Source of the DNA: Plastoroseomonas arctica | GTDB lineage: Bacteria > Pseudomonadota > Alphaproteobacteria > Acetobacterales > Acetobacteraceae | Assembly: GCF_018128965.1 (NCBI RefSeq) | Contig: NZ_JAAEDH010000017.1 | Span: 1-64,000, forward strand | Length of the DNA: 64,000 bases | Direction: 5' to 3' | Part shown: positions 19,798 to 28,475 of the stretch, in pieces | How the letters are laid out: each line of letters starts with the position of its first letter | Numbering within the stretch: the stretch's first letter is position 1 | Program-made: the position numbers and the translations under genes | The notes under the pieces: model-generated | The model's input: the letters and a program-made list of their open reading frames with translations, nothing else | The model's database searches: none | Told to the model about the DNA's origin: nothing

Positions 19798-20785
19798 CGT
19801 TGGTCTGCTTGCCCTCCAGCAGGACGTCGCGGACGGTCTCGACGCTCAGCCGCCTGATGTCGTCCCAGGCTTCGGGCGAGTGGAAGGCGATGTGCGGCGT
19901 GATGATGAGGCGGCCCAACGTCCAGGGCGCCCGGTCGCGATAGGCGCGCAGCAGCTCGGGCACCGGCTCGACCGGCGGCTCAACCGGGATGACGTCGAGA
20001 CCCGCACCCGCGATGTGGCCGTCCTGCATCACCCGTGCCAGCGCGTCGATGTCGAGGATGGGGCCGCGCGCGGTGTTCACCACCACGGCGTTCTTCGGCA
20101 TCAGCCGCAGCTCGCGCTCGCCGATGAGTCCGCGTGTCGCGCGCGTGAGCGGCGTGTGGATGGAGAGTACGTCGGCCTGCTCCAGTAATGCGTCGAGCGT
20201 GCGCACGCGGGCGAAACCCAGCCCGCGCTCCCAGCCATTCGGCTGCAGGGGGTCGAAGAACACGACGCGGTAGCCCAGCGCCTTGGCGCGCAGCCCTGCC
20301 GCCGTGCCGATGCGCCCGCAGCCGAGCAGAGCGAAGGTCTGCACCTCCTGCCGGCGCACGACAGGGTGGCGGATGAAGGCCCAGGGCGCGGGTGTGTCGC
20401 CGCGCTGGGTGTCGTGATAGAGCGTCAGGCCGCGTCGCAGCGACATTGCCAGCAGCACGGCGAATTCGCCGACCTCCATGGTGCCGTAGTCGGGGGTATT
20501 GCACACGATCACGCCGCGCGCGGCGCAGGCCTCGCGGTCCACCCGGTCGTAGCCCACGCCCATGCGCACGACGAGCTTGAGGTTGGGGGCGCGCGCTATG
20601 TCCTCGGCGCGCACGGAGCAGCGAAGCGTCATGATCGCATCGGCCTGCGCCAACATGGCATCCGACAGCGACGACATGTCATTCACGGCATTGCCGCGCA
20701 GCACGCGTGCGGCGCCCTGCCAGATGGCATCCTCGACGCTCGAATCCGGATAGAGCCCCTCGGGCTCCAGCACTGTGAGCGCCAT
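19775..20785 (-). CDS. D-2-hydroxyacid dehydrogenase (C-terminal-binding-protein type)
   Basis: 336 residues. The NAD-binding motif is LLGCGRIGTAAG, the substrate Arg is in VNTARGP, and the catalytic His is in TPHIAFHSPEAW. The N-terminal VVRMGVGYDRVD and NTPDYGTMEVGEFAV motifs place it with the CtBP-like D-isomer-specific dehydrogenases. It reduces a 2-oxo acid with NADH, substrate unspecified. The ATG has a GGGGAGGAA site. It is divergent from the SDR at 20853 and overlaps the MATE gene by 23 bases at the 3' end. Confidence 0.88.
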   Translation of the reverse strand: MALTVLEPEGLYPDSSVEDAIWQGAARVLRGNAVNDMSSLSDAMLAQADAIMTLRCSVRAEDIARAPNLKLVVRMGVGYDRVDREACAARGVIVCNTPDYGTMEVGEFAVLLAMSLRRGLTLYHDTQRGDTPAPWAFIRHPVVRRQEVQTFALLGCGRIGTAAGLRAKALGYRVVFFDPLQPNGWERGLGFARVRTLDALLEQADVLSIHTPLTRATRGLIGERELRLMPKNAVVVNTARGPILDIDALARVMQDGHIAGAGLDVIPVEPPVEPVPELLRAYRDRAPWTLGRLIITPHIAFHSPEAWDDIRRLSVETVRDVLLEGKQTNVIPPQSE

Positions 20786-20852
20786 GCGCGCTTCCTCCCC
20801 TGATCAACTGCCGCCAGAATGCGGGTGCGCTTGCGGCGCGGCAAGAGGAGGC

Positions 20853-21599
20853 ATGATGCGGCGGATTCTCATCACCGGCAGCGCGAGCGGCATCGGCGCC
20901 GCGACGGCGCGCGCGCTGGCGGCACCGAGCGTGGCAATCGCGCTGCACACGCGGTCAAACCGCGAGGGGCTGGAGCGCGTGGCGGACGCCGTGCGCGCGG
21001 CGGGCGGCGCGGCGTCCCTCGTCTTCGGTGACCTCGAGGATGCGGACGCGCCCGCGACCATCGTCGCGGAGGCAGCGGAAGCGCTCGGCGGGCTCGACGT
21101 GCTCGTCGCCAATGCCGGTTTCGCCGACCGCACGCCCGTCGCGGGCCTCACCGCCGCGGGCTTCACGCGCAGCCAGGCAGTGATCGCGCAGGGGTTCCTT
21201 GCGCTTGCTCAGGCCGCGCAGCCGCATCTTGCGGGGGGCACCGCGCCGCGCCTCATCGCGGTCTCCTCCTTCGTCGCGCATGTCTTCCGCACCGACACGC
21301 CGACCTTCCCAGCCTCCGCCGCCGCCAAGGCCGCAGTCGAGGCGCTGGTCAAGGCGCTCGCGATCGAATGGTCGCCGGGCATCACCGTCAACGCGGTGGC
21401 GCCGGGCTACACGCGCAAGGACGCCGGCACCCACCGCGCGCTGTCCGACGCGCAATGGGTGGAGACGCTGGCCCGCATTCCCTTGCGCCGCCTCGGTGAG
21501 CCTGCCGACGTCGCAGCCGCCATCGCCTTCCTTGCCTCCGAGGGTGCGGGCTACATCACCGGCCAGATCCTTCACGTCGATGGCGGCATATGCATATGA
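20853..21599 (+). CDS. SDR-family oxidoreductase
   Basis: 248-residue short-chain dehydrogenase: TGSASGIG dinucleotide motif, VANAGFAD strand, Ser in IAVSSFVAH. The usual catalytic Tyr-x-x-x-Lys window reads FPASAAAKAAVEAL, where the Lys is present but the Tyr position appears to be Ser or Ala, so catalysis may be altered. The C terminus GYITGQILHVDGG is typical. The ATG follows AAGAGGAGG. The stop overlaps the start of the WD40-cytochrome c gene by four bases, so the two are co-translated. Substrate unknown. Confidence 0.82.
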   Translation: MMRRILITGSASGIGAATARALAAPSVAIALHTRSNREGLERVADAVRAAGGAASLVFGDLEDADAPATIVAEAAEALGGLDVLVANAGFADRTPVAGLTAAGFTRSQAVIAQGFLALAQAAQPHLAGGTAPRLIAVSSFVAHVFRTDTPTFPASAAAKAAVEALVKALAIEWSPGITVNAVAPGYTRKDAGTHRALSDAQWVETLARIPLRRLGEPADVAAAIAFLASEGAGYITGQILHVDGGICI

Positions 21600-22789
21600 G
21601 CGCGATGCGCGCGCTCCTGGTTCTCCTGCTCCTCGCCCTCCCCGCCCAGGCCCAGGCGCCGCTGCATGGCGGGCCGATCCGTGCGCTTGCCGTCGCCGCG
21701 GACGGCACCATCGCGACCGGCGGCTTCGACCAGTCCGTGATCCTTTGGCCGGCGCGGACCATCCTGCGCTGGCATGAGGGCGCGGTCGCCGCCGTCATCG
21801 CGCTGCCCGCCGGGGGTTTCGCCTCCGCCGGAGAGGATGCCCGCATCGCACTGTGGCAGACCGGCCCCGTGCCCATCCACGTCCTGGAAGGCCACACCGC
21901 CCCCATCGCGGCACTCGCCGCGCACGGAGACATCCTCGCCTCGGCCGGCTGGGACGCGACGGTGCGGCTCTGGCCGCCATCCGGCGAAACGCGCGTCTTC
22001 ACCGGCCACACCGGGCCCGTCACCGCGCTCGCCTTCCTGCCCGACGGCACACTGGCGAGCGCGGGCTATGACGGCACCATCCGCCTCTGGCCAACCGGGC
22101 AAATCCTGGCCGACACCGGCCTGCCGCTGAACGCGCTCATCGCGCTGCCCGACGGCACGCTCGCCGCCGGCGGCGCGGACGGCGCGATCCGCCTGCTCGG
22201 CCGCGATCCCCGCACCTTGCCCGCCAGCGCGCGCCCCATCGCCGCACTTGCCGCGACGCGCGACGGCGCCACGCTCGCCGCCGCTTCCCTCGGCGGCGCC
22301 GTCACGCTCTGGTCGCTGGCCGAGGGCCGCCTGATCCACACCCTCGACGGCCCCGGCCTGCCGGTCTGGAGCCTTGGTTTCGCCCCCGACGGTGCCACCC
22401 TCTGGACCGGCGGCGCTGACCGCCAACTGCGCCGCTGGGACGTCGCGACCGGCCGCGGCTTTGGCCCTTTCACCGAGACCCCCGACGCCCCCCACCCCGC
22501 CGCGTTCCGTGCCTGCTCTGCCTGCCACACGCTGACCCCGGGAGGCCCCGCCATGGCCGGCCCCACGCTCGCCGGCATCCTCGGCCGCCGCATGGGCACG
22601 CTGCCCGGCTACCGCTACTCCGAACGCCTCGCGCGCGGCGACACCACCTGGACGCGCGAGACCATCGCCGACCTCTTCACCCGCGGCCCCGAAACCGTCC
22701 TGCCCGGCACCCGCATGCCCGAACAGGTCGTCTCCGACCCCGAAGACCTCGCCGCACTGCTGGACTACCTCGAAGCCGCCAGCCGGTAG
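21596..22789 (+). CDS. Periplasmic WD40 propeller fused to a cytochrome c domain
   Basis: 397 residues. A Sec signal peptide (MSAMRALLVLLLLALPAQAQA) is followed by a WD40-like beta-propeller (about 25-290) with repeats of the form GxIxTGGxDxSVxLW and LASAGYDGTIRLW. A class I cytochrome c domain (about 300-397) has heme site CSACH near residue 307 and likely Met ligand in GTRMPEQ. The ATG at 21596 overlaps the SDR stop as ATGA. The combination suggests a periplasmic electron carrier docked through a propeller. Its redox partner is not evident; the SDR just upstream is cytoplasmic. The last 25 bases overlap the convergent methyltransferase gene. Confidence 0.85.
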   Translation: MSAMRALLVLLLLALPAQAQAPLHGGPIRALAVAADGTIATGGFDQSVILWPARTILRWHEGAVAAVIALPAGGFASAGEDARIALWQTGPVPIHVLEGHTAPIAALAAHGDILASAGWDATVRLWPPSGETRVFTGHTGPVTALAFLPDGTLASAGYDGTIRLWPTGQILADTGLPLNALIALPDGTLAAGGADGAIRLLGRDPRTLPASARPIAALAATRDGATLAAASLGGAVTLWSLAEGRLIHTLDGPGLPVWSLGFAPDGATLWTGGADRQLRRWDVATGRGFGPFTETPDAPHPAAFRACSACHTLTPGGPAMAGPTLAGILGRRMGTLPGYRYSERLARGDTTWTRETIADLFTRGPETVLPGTRMPEQVVSDPEDLAALLDYLEAASR

Positions 22790-23409
22790 AGCGTCACGAT
22801 CCGTTCGCGCTGGTTCTCAAGGTCCAGCAATGTCGGCACCAGGTGCATCCCCAAAGGCACCAGCCGATCTCGCGGCAAATACGCGCGGCCGGGATCAGCG
22901 ACCAGCACCTCGACCCCCTCCTCCGCCAAAGCCGTCAGCCACGGCAGGATGTGGTTCGTCATCGGCGCCTCGTAAAACACGTCGCCCGCCATCACCACCT
23001 CCCAGCGACCCGCTTCCCCCACCACGTCCCGAGCGCCCGCCTCAACGGACACCCCGCTCAGCGCCGCGTTCATCCGCGTCACCACCGCCGCCATCGGGTC
23101 GATCTCGGCGGTCTCGACATGCGCAGCACCGCGCAGGGCACACGCAATCCCCGCCAAACCCCCACCCGCCGCGAAATCCAGCACGCGCTTGCCCTCGACC
23201 ATGCCCGGCGTGTCCAACACCAAGCGCGCCAAGGCCTGGCTGCCCGGCCAGGCGAACGCCCAATAAGGGGGCGGCATGTTGTGGCGGGAGAGGAAATCCT
23301 CCGTCGCCTGCCAGAGCGGCGTGACCTCGGTTGCCAGATACAACGGGATTTCCGGGACGATGGCGGCGGAAGACACCACCGTGTGCGCGGCAACAAATGC
23401 TTCCGTCAC
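22765..23409 (-). CDS. ETF-beta-type protein lysine methyltransferase (METTL20-like)
   Basis: 214 residues. The N-terminal FVAAHTVV and PPPYWAFAWPGSQALARLV are the signature of the METTL20/ETFBKMT group, followed by SAM-binding VLDFAAGGGLAGIA and the post-motif GDVFYE. Known members methylate lysines of electron-transfer flavoprotein beta and lower its activity. The start is a GTG at 23409 that restores the family's usual N terminus. No ribosome site is seen; instead a hairpin of the repeated AT-rich element ends about ten bases upstream. It overlaps the WD40-cytochrome c gene by 25 bases at the 3' end. Confidence 0.85.
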   Translation of the reverse strand: MTEAFVAAHTVVSSAAIVPEIPLYLATEVTPLWQATEDFLSRHNMPPPYWAFAWPGSQALARLVLDTPGMVEGKRVLDFAAGGGLAGIACALRGAAHVETAEIDPMAAVVTRMNAALSGVSVEAGARDVVGEAGRWEVVMAGDVFYEAPMTNHILPWLTALAEEGVEVLVADPGRAYLPRDRLVPLGMHLVPTLLDLENQRERIVTLYRLAASR

Positions 23410-23418
23410 AAGAAAGCG

Positions 23419-23463
23419 CCGGGGAAAAGAATTTCTCCGGACCCGATTCTTTTATTTTTGGCT
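23419..23463. repeat. AT-rich core plus hairpin element, copy 2
   Basis: The plus strand shows a 22-base hairpin (23419-23440, one mismatch, 4-base loop TTCT on the minus strand), then the core read as ATTCTTTTATTTTTGGCT at 23446-23463. The core is the exact reverse complement of copy 1 at 13321-13338. It lies between ubiA and the methyltransferase, both minus strand, so here the T-rich side faces against transcription of its neighbours. Confidence 0.75.
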
Positions 23464-23488
23464 ATTGCCGCCCGCGGCGAACGCGCAC

Positions 23489-24388
23489 TCACAAGCGGCC
23501 GACGATCAGCGCCAGCGCGACCGCCAGACCCACATCCCGGTTGGATTTGAACAGCGCCAGGCACCGTGCGGGATCATGGATGTTCAGCCGTACCACCTGC
23601 GACGCCAACATCAGCCCCGGCACGCACAGCGCAAAAAAATACCACACCGACAGACCCGCGAACCAACCCACCGCAGCCAAAAGCACGATCACAAGCCCAT
23701 AGCAGACCGCCAGAAACGGCCGTGTCCGCTCCCCGAAGCGCAGAGCCGTCGACCCGATCCCCACCATCGCATCATCCTCCCGGTCCTGATGCGCGTAGAT
23801 CGTGTCGTATCCGAGGATCCACAAAATCACGGCCGCATAGAGCAGCGCTGCCACCCCATCCACGCCACCCACCGCCGCCGCATAGCCCATCGGCGCCCCC
23901 CACCCGAAGGTGAGCCCGAGCATCGCCTGCGGCCAGCTCGTCACCCGCTTCGCCAAGGGATACAGCGCCACCGGCACCAGCGAACACACACCCAGCCAGA
24001 TCGCGGCCCAGTTCAACTGCACCAGAATGCCAAACGACACCACCAGCAGAATAACCAGGAACACCAACGCCTGCCGAACGCTCACCGCGCCCGAAGCCAA
24101 AGGCCGCTCCCGCGTGCGCTCCACCAGCTTGTCGATGTCCCGGTCGAACAAATCATTCACCACGCAGCCCGCGCCGCGCATCAGCACCGCGCCCACTCCG
24201 AACAGCAGCGCCAGGCGCACGCCTTCGCTCACACGCGGCGCCGCCAGCGCAAAGGCCCAGAAGGCCGGCAACACCAGCAGCCAAACCCCGATCGGGCGAT
24301 CCAGCCGCATCAGCAGCACATAGGGCCGCCACGCGCCCGGCAGGCGCGCCACCCATCCCTCGGCGCGGATATCGGTATGCCCGGACAT
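23489..24388 (-). CDS. ubiA: 4-hydroxybenzoate polyprenyltransferase UbiA
   Basis: 299 residues with about eight membrane helices. The two Asp-rich motifs that bind Mg-prenyl diphosphate are NDLFDRDID near the N-terminal third and the DREDD of HQDREDDAM. RPLASG after the first motif is also conserved. It attaches the polyprenyl tail to 4-hydroxybenzoate in ubiquinone synthesis at the inner membrane. The ATG at 24388 leaves a short divergent gap to rsmE at 24417; an ATG at 24424 would overlap rsmE and is less likely. Confidence 0.95.
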   Translation of the reverse strand: MSGHTDIRAEGWVARLPGAWRPYVLLMRLDRPIGVWLLVLPAFWAFALAAPRVSEGVRLALLFGVGAVLMRGAGCVVNDLFDRDIDKLVERTRERPLASGAVSVRQALVFLVILLVVSFGILVQLNWAAIWLGVCSLVPVALYPLAKRVTSWPQAMLGLTFGWGAPMGYAAAVGGVDGVAALLYAAVILWILGYDTIYAHQDREDDAMVGIGSTALRFGERTRPFLAVCYGLVIVLLAAVGWFAGLSVWYFFALCVPGLMLASQVVRLNIHDPARCLALFKSNRDVGLAVALALIVGRL

Positions 24389-24416
24389 GGCGGCTATACT
24401 CACGCGCGGAGGCCCC

Positions 24417-25172
24417 ATGTCCATCCCCCGCCTGCACTGCCCTGGCCCGCTTGCCGAGGGGACCGAGATCGAGGCTACGCCCGCCCAGGCCCACTACCTC
24501 GGCGCCGTGATGCGCCGCGCGGCCGGCGACGCCATCCACCTGTTCAACGCCGAACACGGCGAGTTCGCGGCGACGCTCGCCGCCATCAGAAAAGACCGCG
24601 CCCGATTCGCCATCGGCCCCCGCCGCCGCGCGCCCCACCCCACGCCCGACCTCCGCCTCATCATCGCCGCCATCAAGCGCGACGCGCTGGAATGGACCGT
24701 CGAGAAAGCCACCGAGCTCGGCGTCGCCTCCATCCACCCCGTCTTCACCCGCCGCTCCGTCACCGAGCGCGTCAACACCGACCGCCTCTCGCTCATCGCC
24801 CGCGAAGCCGCCGAACAATGCGAGCGCCTCGACATCCCCACCATCACCCCCGCCGCCTCCCTCGACACCTTGCTCGCCACCTGGGACGGGTCCCCGATCC
24901 TCCTCGCCGCCGAGCGCCGCGACGTGCCCCCCCTGCTCACCCTGGCCACGAACCACCGCCTCCCGCTGGCCCTGCTCATCGGCCCCGAAGGCGGCTTCAC
25001 GGCGGGCGAGCTTGACGTCCTCCTGCTTCATCCCTTTGTTGCCGCGGCAGCCCTTGGCCCGCGCATCCTGCGGGCGGAGACGGCGGCGGTCGCGGGACTC
25101 GCGCTGCTCCAGGCAGTGGCGGGAGACTGGACCACCCGCGCAATGGAATGGACCGATGTCGAACCCCGGTGA
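24417..25172 (+). CDS. rsmE: 16S rRNA m3U1498 methyltransferase RsmE
   Basis: 251 residues, SPOUT-class methyltransferase that methylates U1498 in the 16S decoding centre. The N-terminal PUA-like RNA-binding domain (about 1-75) starts IPRLHCPGPL. The knotted catalytic domain has EKATELGV, REAAEQCERLDIP, LIGPEGGF and LGPRILRAETA, all SAM-binding or family-specific. A GGAGG site precedes the ATG. It overlaps gshA by 17 bases, so the two are coupled. Confidence 0.95.
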   Translation: MSIPRLHCPGPLAEGTEIEATPAQAHYLGAVMRRAAGDAIHLFNAEHGEFAATLAAIRKDRARFAIGPRRRAPHPTPDLRLIIAAIKRDALEWTVEKATELGVASIHPVFTRRSVTERVNTDRLSLIAREAAEQCERLDIPTITPAASLDTLLATWDGSPILLAAERRDVPPLLTLATNHRLPLALLIGPEGGFTAGELDVLLLHPFVAAAALGPRILRAETAAVAGLALLQAVAGDWTTRAMEWTDVEPR

Positions 25173-26499
25173 CGCCGACCTGACGCCGATCGAGCACAAG
25201 GCGCAGCTGGCCGGCTGGTTCGCCGCCGGCTCCAAGCCTCGCTCCGCCTGGACCATCGGCACCGAGCACGAGAAATTCGGCTTCTACACCGACGGCCTGG
25301 CCACGCCGCCCTATGCGCCGGCCGGCATCGAGGCGCTGCTCCAGGCCCTGCAGCCGCGCGGCTTCGAACCCATCCTCGACAAGGGCAACGTCATCGGCCT
25401 CAAGCGCGCCGGCGCGTCGATCTCGCTCGAGCCCGGCGGCCAGTTCGAGCTCTCCGGCGCCCCCCTGCCCGACCTGCACGGGACCCACGCCGAACTCCAC
25501 GCCCATCTCGACGAGGTGCGCAAAGCCGCGACGCCCCTCGGCATCGGCTTCGCGCCACTCGGCTTCCACCCGATCGCGACGCGCGAGGCCATCCCGTGGA
25601 TGCCGAAGTCGCGCTACGCCATCATGCGCGACTACATGCCGCGCGTCGGTGCCATGGGCCTCGACATGATGCTGCGCACCTGCACCGTGCAGGTGAACCT
25701 CGATTTCGGCGACGAGGCCGACATGGCGGAGAAGTTCCGGATCTGCCTCGCGCTGCAATCGCTCGCGACCGCGCTGTTCGCGAATTCGCCCTTCCTCGAA
25801 GGCAAGCCCAACGGGTTGCGCACCTTGCGCGGCCGCGTCTGGACCGCGACGGACCCGGACCGTACCGGCATCCCCGCCATCGCCTTCGAACCCGGCTTCG
25901 GCTTCGAGATGTTCGCCGACTGGGTGCTCGACGTGCCGATGTACTTCATCGTCCGCGATGGCGCCTATGTCGATGCGGCCGGCGTGCCGTTCCGCGCCTT
26001 CCTCGAAGGCCGTGCGGACCGCCTGGCCGGCCACACGCCCACCATGGGCGACTGGGCCGACCACGTGACCACCGTCTTCACCGACGTCCGCCTCAAGCGG
26101 TTCCTCGAGATGCGCGGTGCGGATGCCGGCAGCCCCGCCATGATGGTCGCGCAATCCGCCCTCTGGGTCGGGCTGATCTACGATGACGCCGCGCAGAAGG
26201 CCGCCGCCGCCCTGATCCGCCCCTGGTCCATGCCTGAACTCAAGGCGTTGCGCCTGGCGGTGCCGGAGCAGGCGCTCACCGCCACCATCGGCGGGCGTTC
26301 GCTGCGCGACGTCGGCCGCGATGTCCTCGCGATCAGCCGCGCCGGGCTGCAGGCCCGCGGCCTGGGCGAGGAGGTCTACCTCGACGTGCTGGACGAGGTA
26401 GTCGCGAGCGGCATGACCCAGGCCGACCGCTGGCTGGCCCGCTACGAAGGCGATTGGGCGCGCGACATCTCGCGCATCTTTGCCGAGGCGGCTGTGTGA
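25156..26499 (+). CDS. gshA: Glutamate-cysteine ligase (GshA, plant/alphaproteobacterial type)
   Basis: 447 residues. It catalyses the first step of glutathione synthesis, ATP-dependent joining of glutamate and cysteine. The ATP/glutamate motifs IGTEHEKFGF, EPGGQFELSGAP and QVNLDFGDE are those of the family shared by plants and alphaproteobacteria, unlike E. coli GshA. The start lies inside the end of rsmE (17-base overlap). Two GSH-related genes occur elsewhere here (GST at 41892, gamma-glutamyltransferase at 10708) but are not in the same operon. Confidence 0.95.
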   Translation: MSNPGDADLTPIEHKAQLAGWFAAGSKPRSAWTIGTEHEKFGFYTDGLATPPYAPAGIEALLQALQPRGFEPILDKGNVIGLKRAGASISLEPGGQFELSGAPLPDLHGTHAELHAHLDEVRKAATPLGIGFAPLGFHPIATREAIPWMPKSRYAIMRDYMPRVGAMGLDMMLRTCTVQVNLDFGDEADMAEKFRICLALQSLATALFANSPFLEGKPNGLRTLRGRVWTATDPDRTGIPAIAFEPGFGFEMFADWVLDVPMYFIVRDGAYVDAAGVPFRAFLEGRADRLAGHTPTMGDWADHVTTVFTDVRLKRFLEMRGADAGSPAMMVAQSALWVGLIYDDAAQKAAAALIRPWSMPELKALRLAVPEQALTATIGGRSLRDVGRDVLAISRAGLQARGLGEEVYLDVLDEVVASGMTQADRWLARYEGDWARDISRIFAEAAV

Positions 26500-26551
26500 G
26501 GCGGCAAGCCCCTCCGGCTTGAGCAACGCTGCGCCTTGCGGCACCGCGCAT

Positions 26552-26578
26552 TTGGTCCTACCAATCTGGTATGACCAA
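26552..26578. promoter_or_regulatory. Paired FadR/GntR-type operators over the start codon
   Basis: TTGGTCCTACCA (26552-26563) and TGGTATGACCAA (26567-26578) form an inverted pair matching at 11 of 12 positions. Each also fits the FadR-subfamily pattern TGGT-N3-ACCA on its own. The ATG of the regulator (26571-26573) lies inside the second site. No ribosome site is seen, so the messenger may be leaderless and self-repressed. Confidence 0.65.
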
Positions 26579-27305
26579 TCTGCCCGGTACATCGGACCCC
26601 GTGAGCGGTGATCGCAGCAGCCTGATCGGCCGCCTGCTCCCCTTCATCGCCGAGCGTCGTCTGCAAGCCGGCGACCGCATTCCCTCCGAACGCGAACTGG
26701 CCGAGCGCTTCGGCGTCGGTCGTGGTGCCGTGCGCGAGGCGCTGGCGGTGCTGGAGGCGTTGCGCATCGTCGAGCGCAGGCCTTATTCGGGCATCTACCT
26801 CTGCGCCGTCGCGCGCCAGGGCTCGATCGAGGCCATGGTGCTGCAGGCCGAGCTCGGCGTGCCGCTGGCCGAGGAGGAGGTGCTAGAAGTGGTCGAGCTG
26901 CGCCGCATCATGGAGATGCAGGCAGTGCGCCTGGCCGCCGAGCGCCGCCACGAGGAGGACATCGCCCGCATCGATGCGGTCCTCGCCGAAGGCGCGCAGG
27001 CCATCGCCGCGGGCGAGAACCTGGCCGACAACGACGCGGCCTTTCACCTCACGATGGTAGAGGCGACGGGCAACCATGTGTTCCTGCGCGTGGTCAACGC
27101 CTTCTACCTGATGTCGCGCAACCGCCGCCGCGCCTATTTCCGCGACGGCACGCGCGCGCCCCTCTCGCACGCCCAGCACGTCGCGATGCGCGACGCGGTG
27201 ACCGCCGGCGACCCCGACCGCGCCGAAGCCGCGATGGGCGGGCATCTGCGTGGGGTGGAGGGCTACTGGCTGGAGCTGCTGAGGCGAGGGCCAGGCGAAA
27301 TCTGA
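26571..27305 (+). CDS. FadR/FCD-subfamily GntR transcriptional regulator
   Basis: 244 residues. N-terminal winged helix (about 18-80) with IPSERELAERFGVGRGAVREAL, the GntR recognition-helix signature, then an all-helical FCD ligand domain. Metal/ligand residues typical of FCD are seen in the D-x-x-FHL of DNDAAFHLTMV and in GNHVF and HLRGVEGYW. It starts within a pair of TGGT-N3-ACCA sites, suggesting autoregulation. It precedes the enolase-superfamily operon on the same strand by 29 bases and probably controls it in response to an acid-sugar intermediate; this is inference from position. Confidence 0.9.
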   Translation: MTNLPGTSDPVSGDRSSLIGRLLPFIAERRLQAGDRIPSERELAERFGVGRGAVREALAVLEALRIVERRPYSGIYLCAVARQGSIEAMVLQAELGVPLAEEEVLEVVELRRIMEMQAVRLAAERRHEEDIARIDAVLAEGAQAIAAGENLADNDAAFHLTMVEATGNHVFLRVVNAFYLMSRNRRRAYFRDGTRAPLSHAQHVAMRDAVTAGDPDRAEAAMGGHLRGVEGYWLELLRRGPGEI

Positions 27306-27334
27306 TTGCTGCACTCGAGGGAACGACAAGAAAA

Positions 27335-28474
27335 ATGAAAGTCACCGACGTCATCTGCCACGTCCTGCAGTCCAAGGTGGAGCAGCCCTTCATCTCCGCG
27401 CGCGGTTGGCTCTACAGCACGCGCGCATCCTGCATCGTCGAGATCCTGACCGATGAGGGCATCACCGGCTGGGGCGAATGCTACGGCCCGGCGGCGGTGA
27501 ACAAAACGATCATCGAGACGCAGTACCGCAACCGCGTGATCGGCCGCGATCCCTTCGACGTCGAGGTGGTGTGGGAGGACCTGTACAACCGCATCAAGGA
27601 TTACGGGCTGACGGGGATGACCATCGCCGCGCTGTCGGGCATCGACATCGCGCTGTGGGACATCATCGGCCGCGCCGTGAACAAGCCCATCCACAAGCTG
27701 ATCGGCGGCGCCCACCGCACCGAAGTCACCGCCTATGCGACGGGGTTGTATTTCATCGACATGGACCGCCTGGTCGAGGAGGCCGTCGAGGAAGCGCAGA
27801 AGTACGTTGAGCAGGGTTTTTCCGCCATCAAGATGAAGATCGGCCTTGGCGATCCGAAGCTCGACCTGCGTCGCGTCGCCGCGGTGCGTGAGGCGATCGG
27901 ACCGGACGTGAAGCTCGCCGTCGATGCGAATCACTGCTTCACGGTGCCGCAGGCGATCCGCCTGGGTCGCGCGATGGAACCGCTCGACCTGCTCTGGTTC
28001 GAGGAACCGATCAGCCCCGAGGATCACGACGGCTATGTCGAAGTCACCCGCGCGCTCGACATGGCTGTCGCCGGCGGCGAGAACGATTTCACCCGCTGGG
28101 GTTTTCGTGACGTGATCGCGCGCAAGGCGATGGACATCGTCCAGCCCGATGTCTGCGCCGCCGGCGGCATCAGCGAATGCCGCAAGATCGCGGCCATGGC
28201 CTCGGCGCATGGGGTGGAGTGTGTGCCCCACGCCTGGGGTTCGGCGATCGGCCTGGCCGCGACGGTGCAATTCATCGCCGCCCTGCCCGACACGCCGCCC
28301 GCCTTCCGGCCGATGCCGCCGATGCTGGAATTCGAACAGACTCCGAACCCGCTGCGCGACCATCTGGCGCGCGACCCCATCGTGCAGCACCGCGGCATCG
28401 TGCGCGTGCCTGATGGCCCGGGGCTCGGCATCGAGGTCGATCGCGCCGTGCTCGCGCAATACAAGGTCGCCTGA
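27335..28474 (+). CDS. Enolase-superfamily (mandelate racemase type) enzyme 1
   Basis: 379 residues: capping domain plus (beta/alpha)7-beta barrel. The mandelate-racemase-subgroup residues are all present: K-x-K in AIKMKIG, metal ligands in VDANH, FEEP and GEND, the Asp of QPD and His of PHAWG forming the His-Asp dyad. This is the set used by acid-sugar dehydratases and mandelate racemase, so proton abstraction next to a carboxylate is expected; the sugar acid is not readable. First of three different paralogs in one operon, 29 bases after the regulator, with one base between its stop and the next ATG. Confidence 0.9.
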   Translation: MKVTDVICHVLQSKVEQPFISARGWLYSTRASCIVEILTDEGITGWGECYGPAAVNKTIIETQYRNRVIGRDPFDVEVVWEDLYNRIKDYGLTGMTIAALSGIDIALWDIIGRAVNKPIHKLIGGAHRTEVTAYATGLYFIDMDRLVEEAVEEAQKYVEQGFSAIKMKIGLGDPKLDLRRVAAVREAIGPDVKLAVDANHCFTVPQAIRLGRAMEPLDLLWFEEPISPEDHDGYVEVTRALDMAVAGGENDFTRWGFRDVIARKAMDIVQPDVCAAGGISECRKIAAMASAHGVECVPHAWGSAIGLAATVQFIAALPDTPPAFRPMPPMLEFEQTPNPLRDHLARDPIVQHRGIVRVPDGPGLGIEVDRAVLAQYKVA

Positions 28475-28475
28475 G

